NCBI GenBank assembly: GCA_030280995.1
Contig: JASXTE010000002.1
Location: 39,722,183 to 39,786,182, forward strand
Direction: 5' to 3'
DNA: 64,000 bases
DNA from: Hemileia vastatrix
Taxonomy: Eukaryota > Basidiomycota > Pucciniomycetes > Pucciniales > Zaghouaniaceae
Part shown: in pieces, positions 54,977 to 64,000 of the stretch
Numbering within the stretch: position 1 is the first letter of the stretch
How the letters are laid out: every line of letters starts with the position of its first letter
The notes under the pieces: model-generated
Databases searched by the model: none
The model's input: the letters and a program-made list of their open reading frames with translations, nothing else
Told to the model about the DNA's origin: nothing
Program-made: the position numbers and the translations under genes

Positions 54977-57120
54977 ATAAAGGATATCCATCTTCATCCA
55001 TCTATGTCATGTCATTATATTTTCTAGGGTATCTTTTCGAACATTTCCCATCTTTCATACATGAAGCACATGGTTTGACAGAGCCACAGGGTCCAAGAAG
55101 CATACAGGTTGTTATTGTTTGAAAAAGTACAGGATCCTTCTCAGGGTAAGGTAACTCTGCTGAAACAATTGAGTCAATGTTGTCCATTGTATCTGGATTG
55201 TCCTCTGAATCCAAGCATAAGAGTATATGCAAATGTGGTAGGCCTCTCTTCTGAAACTCAATGACATACACATGTGCTAAAACAGCATTCAAAACCCCCT
55301 TTTCCTTGGTTCCTGACTCCTATGCAGCTCCCCTTTTAGCAATTCTTTCATAACAACATTAAGTTTCAGTCTGAGCACCCTGGAAAGCAAGACTGGCCTA
55401 TCATGAGTTGCTTGACGTTCAAGAAGCATATCTTTTACCTCCTTCCAGTTTGGATTGAAAGTGATTGTGATAAAATAATCTGGCTTTCCAAATTTCTATA
55501 CTATTTCCATAGTATCATAATATAGCTGATCCATGTTTCATGGTCCCCCTACAAAAGACAAAGGCAGAATAAGTTGCTTTCCAACTTGATTGAGATTGGT
55601 CCCATTATTGATAGCATCTTTCACACCACAATAAAGATCTTCACACAGTTTATCCTGATTTTTAGAGAGTTAGTGAAGTCCATTTTGTTCCATTTGAGCA
55701 TAGCAATCAACCAAGTACTCCTGAATTAATGAGCCAGATAAGTGCAGCAGAGGAAACCCATTTGGATGGTAGTGTGATTTATATGCAAAATATTGCATTT
55801 GAGAGATATTTTTTGATCCTCCTCTACCATGCACAACTTCATATACAGGTACATGCAAATTGAGAATTAAAAAGAAATATAGAATTTATATAAATGAACC
55901 AAAAGGGACTGAATTAAAAATAAATATATTAAAAAAACACACCTGGTTCCTTTCCATCATTCATATCACCATCCAACTGTTGCCTTGCTGTGAAGGATTT
56001 CCCTAATTGCCAGCCAACCTCACCATAAGGTAAAAGAAGTATAAATCACAATGAGGAATAGCTGGGATGTAATTCAGATATCCTTTGAAGGGGGGCATCT
56101 TTTTGTGTCAGAATGATATCCCTAATTCCTTGAAATTCTTCACCACTTCCATGCATGATCAAACCTACTTCATTGCAAGTAGGGTTGTTATAGCATTGTA
56201 GGTCAACATTTGGGGGAGCAGTACTTTTGAGGCAGAGTTTGATAGGGGAGTTGGACTGAGCAACTCTTTCTTGAGCTTTTTTGAAAAATGCAACAAATGG
56301 ATTGCATCAGTCTAACATTTCTTGAAAAGACATAACTACAGGGAGGAGAACATTACCATGCACATTTTACACTTTTTTTAGGGCCTGCTGTAGAGGATCA
56401 TACTGAGTAACATAAATTTGTGCAAATTTTGAAGCACCATTTATTGGTGGTAGGAGAGAGCCAATATAGTGAAGAAGTTCACCAGATATTTGGAAAGTAA
56501 AGACACCCTTTAGTCCCCAGGTTGAATGATAAATTTTTAGACCAAGGGAAGTCTTTCCAAGGCATTATTATAATTTCAAATATTTTTCCTGAAGTGATTG
56601 GCATCTGAAGAAATTATTTGCATTTGAAAGTTAGAAAACATATAGGTAAAAGAGATAAAATTAGTTATTGGATACAGATGTGGAAAAGAAGTATTAGCCA
56701 ACCATGGTTCAAATCCTTTAAATGGTGTTTTAACTCTGTTGTTGGTTCAAATCTGATAGGTATGACAACCTTTCCTTCACTGCAGCAAGTCGAAAACCTT
56801 GGTTGCCTTATGGGTGATGCCCCAATTTTCTCTTCAAACCAATGAGCTGCCCCACAATAACCACAAATTACATCACATTTTTGCAAAGAGTGAGGCTGAG
56901 GATATGAGGGGGTCAGGGGCCTTCTTCCAAGTGGCATTGAAGCAATTTGTGAGCACAAAGATGAGTTAATGGATGGCCTTTCTGGAACTTGTGAATTGGA
57001 TGCAAAAGGCAGTTGACCATGGCTATTGTGTTGATCTATTGCACTTATCCCTTGAATAATGGTTCACAAACCTGATTGTCCACAAGTTCTACTACCCCTT
57101 GTAGTACAAGATGGACCCAT
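54977..57120 (-). pseudogene. Helitron Rep protein, N-terminal and HUH part
   Basis: ATG at 57120 (MGPSCTTRGSRTCGQSG) starts the reading. Landmarks in order: CGYCGAAHWFEEK and FSTCCSEGKVVIP (56890-56760), the zinc-rich N-terminus of Helitron proteins; ISQMQYFAYKSHYHPNG and LIQEYLVDCYAQMEQN (55800-55680); KPDYFITITFNPNWKEV (translated near 55480); FQKRGLPHLHILL (55260-55225), the HUH motif with HLH; MDEDGYPLY at 54990. Many stops and frame changes occur. The gene is cut by Harbinger copy 2 and continues at 49754. Exon limits cannot be set. Confidence 0.87.
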
Positions 57121-58016
57121 GATTGAAACTAAAAAGAAAGATACACAAATCAGAGAATTGGTCACATCATCATCTCCCATATATATGGTGGATTTCCCCC
57201 AAGACAATAAATGCAAGGTTATACAAAATGATAAAGAATCATATCTACACATATTAATTTACAAATTATATTATATACATAAAAAATATCATCATCATAT
57301 ATTCTATATCATGACATGAATTATCATCATATATATATGTAGAGATAAAAAATATTATCATCCATGAAATATAATATCTATACATAAAAAATATTATCAT
57401 ACATGAAATATAATATCTATACATAAAAAATATTATCATCTATGAAATATAATATCTATACATAAAAAATATTATAATCATAAGAATTATTATATATATT
57501 TTGATCATGAATATCAATTGTTTTTCATATCAATATATATTATAACTTATATTATATATATATACTATTTCTGCTTCAAATTAGTTCAGCTTCACCTTTG
57601 GCCCAGGTGTATTTAATAATAGTTTCAAAATTAGAATATGGGATCTAGTGTCAAATCAGAATTACTTGTGGTTTTACACAGCTTCTTAATTATAGATGTA
57701 TATGTTATATCAGACATGGAGATATATATTTAATTAATTATTGATAATGATATATGATGATGATGAAGATTATGGCAATGTGATGATATATATACTGACT
57801 CCAAATTGAATCTATTTTACATAATTAAATAAATATATGTAGTGTAGATTAAAATTCATTTTTAGAGGTAAAAATTTAAAATTTGATGCTAATGTAATGA
57901 GTAGCCTTTTATTTATTGATATATATATATGATCATGATTATGGGAATGTTTTAATTTATTGATTTATATTTTGATGATGATGGAAATTTTTCAATTTAT
58001 AGATATGATGATGGTA
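57121..58016. other. AT-rich region with a 39-bp tandem array
   Basis: No gene supported. A 39-bp unit (TGAAATATAATATCTATACA...) repeats at 57363, 57402 and 57441, with partial flanking units spanning about 57325-57480. TA/ATA microsatellites and GATGAT runs fill much of the rest. It may include the 5' end of the Helitron. Confidence 0.6.
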
Positions 58017-58228
58017 ACACCAAAAAAAACATGGGCACCTGATAGCAGGTGCCAATCCCTATCTTAGACTTAACTCAATTTCAGCTCAGCTGTAATTCTT
58101 CTGAAAAAACTGAACACTGGAAAATGAGAACACTATCTCATGTAAAATCAAATAAAATTTATTCTTAGATCAAAACTGAATATAGGGATAGGCACCTTCT
58201 AACAAGTGCCACTTGATTTTTTGCAGTG
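58017..58228. mobile_element. MITE copy 2 (212 bp)
   Basis: Terminal inverted repeats of about 45 bp: left ACACCAAAAAAAACATGGGC, right, read inward, CACTGCAAAAAATCAAGTGG. TA on both sides (58015-58016 and 58229-58230). Closely related to the MITE at 43198-43415. No coding capacity. Confidence 0.85.
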
Positions 58229-58967
58229 TAATGTTTTAAATTACTGATATGATGACAATTTTGGGGGTAATTGATGGGCTGGATGCTCTATACACAAATA
58301 CCCCACCATTTTTGTTACAATAGTTTCCAAGCTTCTAGTTTAACCCTGGCTTTGTTTTTGTTATATAGGTATTCTTCTAAGACTATAAACTGGATCAACA
58401 CAACACCAACTGATTACACTCATTCAAAGCCGGATTCGAGGATTTATTTTATGTTTTATTTTTTATTTTTGAAATTTTATGTTTCAATTTTTTATGTTAG
58501 AATTTTATTTTATTTTAATTTATTATAAATAAATTTGTTCAGGAATAATGATAACTGGTGGTCACCAATATATTTACAAATTGGAAAGAGCTCACCCAGT
58601 GATCATTTTCTATTTTTGATTGTTATGTTTTTCTAATTTTTTCAGAAACTATTAATGTTTCTTTTCAATTTCTTTCTTGTGTATCCCACATCAGGTGCAC
58701 TTGTATGTGGGTATGATGTCAGGGGTAGGCTCATTGTATGGCTGGGGGACATCTTTTAAAATAATTTTATTTAATTTTCATATTCAAATTTTTAAATATA
58801 TATTTTCTATTTCAAATTTCTTTACTTTACAATTTTTTTTCATATATATTATTAAAAAATAGAAATAAATATTAAAAAAATTAATAATAAAAAACAAAAT
58901 TTAAAATTTAAATATAAAAGAAAATATGATTTTTTTTATATATAGTTTTTTTAGTTTCTTTAAATTT

Positions 58968-60108
58968 CTAGCAAGAACCTGAAGAGTTAAGGAAGTTTTT
59001 CTTTTGACAAATATGGCACAGTAAAGGTCTCAGGAGAGGCTCTATTGAATTCTTCAATTTTTTAAATTGACAACGTTGTTTAAAGTCAAGCCAAGTGGCC
59101 ATTTTAAAGTGAAATTTTAAGACTTTCTCTCTTGCAAATAATTCTGCACAATATTTTGGAGATAATATTTGTAATGGGCCAAGTTAATTTTGAAGATAGA
59201 ATATAGTTGTTGAGCAACCTAATTAAATTTTAACATAACTGAAGTGGATTCTGGATCAGGAATATAATAAGAAGATGGAGAATAATGGGATCCAGAAGAA
59301 TCTAGATCAGGTCATCAATAAAATTCAAAATTTAAATTTAAAAGAAGAATTAAAGTTTTAATTGCTTACTAGAGTCAACTGTGTCAATCTCAAGATTTAA
59401 AGGCAGGCTTGGTAGAAAATTTTCTTCAAGAAGGGAAGAGTAGGGATTTTAAATGTTGTGATAGGAAGGTAGTTTTAGGAAAGTTAGGATGTCTGTGTAT
59501 GGAGCAGGGATTGGTGATACATTAACTGTTGGAATATTTCTTCTCTTACAGAAAATTATTGGAGGACTTGGAGATCTAGGTCTCTTTGATGAAGAAGAAG
59601 GATGATGGGGGCTGTTAAATTTAGGTTGAGGAGAACTAGGCTCTGCTATAGGAGGTGGAGAGAAGGAATAAGGAGAAGGAGAAACATTCTGAACTGATTT
59701 AGGTGTATTCAACATTACTTTTGAAGAAGTATGAACTCTAAGGATGAAAGAAGAGATTCTAGATTAGAGACAAGGATCAGCATGAAGAAAAAATGAAGGT
59801 GGACCCAGAGACTCTGATTCAGAAGAAATATTTAAAATGGCTGATGATTTGAAAGGAGTAATAATTTTAGAGGTGGATGATTTTGGAGAAGGAGTAGAAG
59901 GTTTTCAATAAGAGGAAAAGCTGGTGACAGAAAGAGAGAGTGATCCATATTTAAGGCCAGAGCATTTTCTCTTCTTTTCAAAGCAGTTAAAACAGGCCCT
60001 GTTGTAGGTGTATCTTTTATGGTTATAAGTGTAGGTGCACTCTTGATGGGTAAAGAAAAAGTAATCACAAGCTTGGTCACTAGAGGCAGTGAAGTTGGAA
60101 GGAGTCAT
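58968..60108 (-). pseudogene. Antisense Cys/Pro-rich gene region (aORF-1) in element E
   Basis: On the strand opposite to the retroelement. ATG at 60108 gives MTPSNFTASSDQACDYFFF, then CTYTYNHKRYTYN and ACFNCFEKKRKC, a CxxC cluster reminiscent of, but not matching, fungal Zn2Cys6. Further exon-like stretches in other frames follow: a Ser/Pro-rich one (59715-59449) with SPPPIAEPSSPQPKFN, and a last one, KYCAELFAREKVLKFHF ... LLCHICQKKNFL, ending at TAG 58968. Introns or frameshifts must separate them. No family recognised. It may be diverged from aORF-2, which has a similar Cys spacing. Confidence 0.45.
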
Positions 60109-61096
60109 CTTGTGAATTTGATAATTAGGATGGAAAGTATAACCTAGATAAGAGAATATGGAATGGAGAAAAATGCTGGTGGAAAAAATGGGCTCAAGGA
60201 AAGTATTAGGAAGTTTGAATCAACACAATTGTTTGTCCTCCATGACCCTAAAATGGAAATAAACAGAAAAATGTCAATCATTGGTCCCCCATGACCTTAA
60301 ACTGGAAAATTACTTTCTTTTTGGTCCACAAAGACTATAAACTTGAAATTTATTAAAAGTTTGTTTTTAAAGGATATTAGGAGGAAATGTTAGTCTAGTT
60401 GGATATTCAATTTTGTCATTTTGATTTATCAATGATTCATCAGCACTAAAACTGGTACCCACTCATTTGGACAACTCAGTCATTGATGGAAACAGTGCAA
60501 CTAACTTTAGGAAATGAAGATATCATTAAATGGATTTATTTTAAGATTAAAAGAAAGATAGAGAGATTAAAGGTTATTGAAGGAGATTTTTAAAAGCTGA
60601 AAATAAAGGTATTAAGAGAGTCTGGTAAAATTATGATTTATGAATGAATTTAGGAGTGATTTTAAAGGGTTGGAAATTTATTTGAATGTTGTGATGCTGA
60701 ATCATAGAAGAAGGATAGGATTTTGATTAGTGGGTCTTATTGGTAGAATTTTTTAGGTGAAGCATGGAGGACCTTATGGTGAGAATGGAATCATAGTACT
60801 TGGCTCAGGGGGAAGCCCAATGGGAATGAAATCAAAAGTATTTGGCTCATTAGGGATGCCTTCTCTCTCATGCTGTGAAAAAGGGTAGAGACTGGTAGAA
60901 GAGAGTCTGAAGGGATTCAAACCCTGCTCTCAGTAGTGGAATCATCACAAGGCAAATAAGTTTTATTAAGGGTTTATTTCAAAAATGAGGGTTAAAAGAT
61001 GATTTTTTTAAAAAAAGAATTAGATCAACCAGAAAATAAAAGCTATCAGCACCCAAAAAGAATTAAAGTATTAAATCTTAAAAGAAGAGAAGACAA
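60109..61096. other. Non-coding 3' region of element E
   Basis: Contains the block shared with element B (60745-60950), including TTGGCTCA and GATTCAAACC boxes. A G-to-A rich sense strand with no supported gene. Confidence 0.5.
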
Positions 61097-61778
61097 TCAA
61101 AATAAATAATCCATTTGAAATCTTTCAATTTAATTATCAAAGCTTTGCATTAAAACTCTTCTCTTCATTAAATCTTCAGTATTATTAGCAGGGGTTTCCT
61201 GAAAATAGGTTAAAAATTTATGCTTCATATCATCACAAAAATCAAGAAAGATATATCAATGAAACTTAGGATATTGATTAACTTAATCATTCTGAACCTG
61301 GCCAACATCATCTGTATTGGTGATTTCAATAGCTTAGGAGTTGGAAGAGATAGTAGTTGGATTTAGAATTAGTAGGAAGAATATTAAAATTAAAATAAAA
61401 AGACTAACTTTTTGAGCCAGGATAAAATGTTTTAGAAAATCCAAAAGGTAATACTGAAAATATAGGACTAGGATCTTGAGATGTAGGAGGAAGCTCAGGA
61501 TTAGGATTTTTAGATGAAGAAGCTGCTTTTGCCTTTATGTTTCTAAAGAAGGTGGGAATTTTGTATAGTCTCTTTTTGGGAACAGTTGCATAAGAAAGAG
61601 CAGCTGGTCCAGTATAGCCATTATTTCTGGAAGATACAATTGGAAAATTAAACTTGATTTTCTTAAGCCTGCAAAGATCACAGGCAGTTCTTCCAGGAAG
61701 GCCAGAGTTAGAAATTGGACAAGGAGCCTGGTATTTGGCACAAAGTTCACATGTGATGCAAAGGTCTTTTAATGAAAT
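61097..61778 (-). pseudogene. Antisense Cys-rich gene (aORF-2) in element E
   Basis: Counterpart of 34776-35233. It reads SLKDLCITCELCAKYQAPC, then ACDLCRLKKIKFNF, GYTGPAALSYATVPKKR, a Ser/Pro-rich stretch and YPGSK. A 97-bp segment with GTTAGT (61408) and CAG (61312) borders, absent from B, looks like an intron. The second part has VNQYPKFH, FLDFCDDMKHKFLTYFQET and KRRVLMQSFDN and ends at TGA 61097 at the same position as B. Three internal stops, and ATT where B has its ATG. Function unknown. Confidence 0.6.
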
Positions 61779-61923
61779 ATTGATGATGATATTGATTATT
61801 AAATGAAGTGAAAATGAATAGGAATTGTTGAAGAAGTTGGCTGAAGAGGTTGAAGAAAGGATGAATGTGATTGATCAATTATGCCAATTCAAATAATGGG
61901 GAAATTCTTCATTGGAGGGAAGA

Positions 61924-62873
61924 TGTGGCAGTCTGAAGTTTAGTATGGAGCTAAATTTTATTAAAAAGATGACTTTTGGAGCTTATTATTAAGATTGGAA
62001 AATAAAATCTATTTTTATAATGGCAAATATTTAAAGAATTGAGTATATAAAAAGGGGAAATTTACAAGTCAAGATTAATCAAATCAATAACAGTCAGAAA
62101 ATTTAAGTATAGGTCTAAAAGTGTATGGAAAATAAATTCAGGAGTCTCAAGAGTTTTTTCAAATTTTTATAGTATTTTTAATATTTTTCTGCCATTTTTA
62201 ATAATTTTATAAAATATTTTTGATTATTTTTAATTTTTCATGATTTACTTAATTTTGATGATTTTTCACTGAATGAATAGGGTTGCACAGAATATGAAAA
62301 TATTTTAGGATTATAAAGGAGAAGTAGCTCTATCATCTGTAATTTTTCTAGATTTTTTATTAGTACTTCAAGGTTCTAATGGAGTCTGGAAGTTGGTAAA
62401 AGCTCCTGAATGCTCTGGAAAAGCTCCGTACAAACTCCAGCAATCTATGGACAAGCTCCAGGGTGCTCCAGCTGGGAAAAATAGGGCACATGACATACTA
62501 TGCATATAAAGCCTGTAGAATTGAAATTAGGAGGTCATCTAAAAACTTGTATTTTAACCATTAAAAGCATTCAGATATCATAACATCATACAATGACATT
62601 CATTATTATTTTACCTAACAAATTATAAAATTGTTGTACCCTGATAAATATAACACTTTTACCTAGCATATTCTAAATTTCACTCAACATAGTTTATATT
62701 AACTTATAGGGTACCCTTTTAAAGGTCTCATCACCAGGGATCTGAATTTAATAACTAAATCTTATAAAAATAAAAGCTTCATAAAAAAATATAATTCAAT
62801 CATTTAAATAACTTTTCTGAATAGAGCTTCACTTTTATATTTCTTTCCCTGCTAGAAGGTGTCAGTTCTGGCA
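61924..62873 (+). repeat. 3' LTR of element E (right end uncertain)
   Basis: Starts TGTGGCAG after the tract GGAGGGAAGA, as in B. Shared blocks with LTR B include CTCCAG/GCTCTGG repeats (62390-62480) and ATAGGGTACC...AAAGGTCTC (about 62705-62735). The end at TTCTGGCA (62873) is a guess from the expected CA. Confidence 0.55.
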
Positions 62874-64000
62874 AACCCGCACTTAAATTTGACCAAAAAC
62901 ACACTTATTTAAGTGCAGATTTTCAAAACACACTAGCCCCAACACTGGTAGATTTCAAAATAAAATTAGTCACTTATTTCACTCAAAACCACACTTTCTC
63001 AACCAAAAGTTCTGATTTCATCATAACATCCTATTTCACTGATTTGTCAGCATCATCCCATTCATACACTGCCATCCGCAGCATAAAACTTCATTACTCA
63101 AGACATCATACATCATTTACATCTTTATATTGTATAATAGTCATGCCTTTCTCACTCTCAAATTGTGATAGGCTACATCAAGCAATGAATTTCATAGCTC
63201 TTGAACGCCTCTTGGACTCTGATTGCGATTCTGATTCTGATCTTGAAGAAGATTTTCCTTTTTTATCAAAAATGGCCAGGAAATGTTACTTTCTTCCAAG
63301 AAAGCCTCAAGTACACCATCAAAAAACTTCTTAGCCTATCTGTACCCAGTTTTAGACAGTTTTTCAGGACTTCGCAGGAATGTTTCCTTAGAATGGTTAT
63401 TCTTAATTACATATTGACTTTGATTTTGAATTTTCTTTTATAGTCTCTTTGTTTTCCTTTATAATCTCAACATGAAATTTCACACTTTCTGCAATTGCAT
63501 AATTTTTCAGTCATTCTTTTTTTCTTTCATCACTTATATCCATTTTCTCCTCTCCTCTTTCATCCCTCAAATGATTCGAAGTCAATTATTTTCTCAACTC
63601 ATCTCTCCAGGTAATTCATTTTTTCATTTTTACTTATATATTTGCTAACTAATTTTTTTTGTTCTTGTTCTTTTTTTTTTGTATCTGGTTTTTTTAGAAA
63701 GTGTTTTTTTTTTATTTTAAAGGTAAAATTAAAATTTTTCCTTCTCTCCCTCTTTTCTTTCTTTTTTAGCTCCATCAAACTACTCTTTATCCCTCCTTGG
63801 CTTGGTCATTATTCCCCCTTTCTCCTATTTCACTTTTTTTTGGTTCCATGTCATTGAAACACATAAATTGCACATTCTTTAATCATTTAACTTGCTCCAT
63901 ATTTGATTTCCCCCAAATTCCAACTTCACTCTTTCTCACTCTATTTTTCCTACCTTTCAATCAAGATAAGTTTCATCTCCTTTTTTTCATGACTATATAA
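62874..64000 (+). mobile_element. PIF/Harbinger copy 3, internally deleted, runs off the window
   Basis: A transposase N-terminus around 63190-63330 (ERLLDSDCDSDSDLEEDFPF, ARKCYFLPRKPQ) matches the YYKSDSDLEDALAY...FLSKKC region of copies 1b and 2. Sequence then passes directly to the downstream region (63465-63640 matches 12160-12330), so the catalytic core is missing. The left terminus is not identifiable. Confidence 0.7.

Larger units (their letters stand above)
58229..62873 (+). mobile_element. Truncated Ty3/Gypsy element E (3' part), related to B
   Basis: Blocks at 58262-58580, 60745-60950 and 61097-61923 align with the 3' non-coding part of element B, and a polypurine tract at about 61914-61923 abuts a TGTGGCA LTR start as in B. 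No gag or pol is left; the 5' side stops near the MITE. Compared with B there are some 2 kb extra, containing a second antisense gene. No partner LTR is present, so target duplications cannot be tested. Confidence 0.75.

Noticed and set aside
59449..59715. Pro-rich ORF as a stand-alone gene
   Set aside because: It lies between two other antisense stretches and is better treated as part of one broken or spliced antisense region.
60800..60955. A functional tRNA gene
   Set aside because: A- and B-box-like motifs exist, but no cloverleaf with acceptor stem could be built by eye.

Overview
The window reads as a transposon-dense, AT-rich fungal genome segment, most likely from a rust-type basidiomycete (Pucciniales). 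That is an inference from the short 57-82 bp introns of the one host gene, the PIF/Harbinger elements with a Myb/SANT-like partner gene, the chromodomain Ty3/Gypsy elements, and the very low CpG of the repeats. No species can be named from sequence alone. I see one credible host gene, a seven-exon multi-BRCT protein (38302-42002, minus). Nearly everything else is transposon DNA.

Layout. 1-10443: a fragment of a Harbinger partner gene split by Ty3/Gypsy element A (195-9642, minus, TSD TAAAC). 10444-37568: a Harbinger element (1b) whose partner gene is split by Ty3/Gypsy element B (15568-36815). The 5' LTR of B is itself split twice, by a solo LTR D (16317-17122, TSD TTGTG) and by Ty3/Gypsy chromovirus C (17188-26034, TSD CTATG). 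The 3' LTR of B (35364-36815) preserves the unfilled version of both sites. 37569-42250: BRCT gene and promoter. 42817-43618: Tc1/mariner relic carrying a 218-bp MITE. 43640-57120: an old minus-strand Helitron, split by a Ty1/Copia element (44002-49092, TSD TGATG) and by a second Harbinger element (49758-54973, TSD AAT). 58017-62873: a second MITE and the truncated 3' part (E) of a B-related Gypsy element. 62874-64000: start of a third, internally deleted Harbinger copy.

Function. All autonomous elements look dead or nearly so. Element C is best preserved: one 1.7-kb-codon frame with two internal stops, but a Lys where the integrase Glu belongs. Elements A and B and the Copia have altered RT active-site motifs. 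Harbinger copy 2 keeps its DDE triad with a single evident frameshift in the transposase.

The least explained signals are: (i) a Cys-rich gene antisense to the 3' region of Gypsy elements B and E, conserved at protein level and ending at the same position; (ii) a canonical -1 slippery heptamer in an overlapping-ORF arrangement shared by A and C; (iii) hairpin-bearing tandem repeats with compensatory stem changes inside Harbinger copy 2; (iv) a skewed LTR-LTR mutation spectrum in C. Counts and identities were made by eye.
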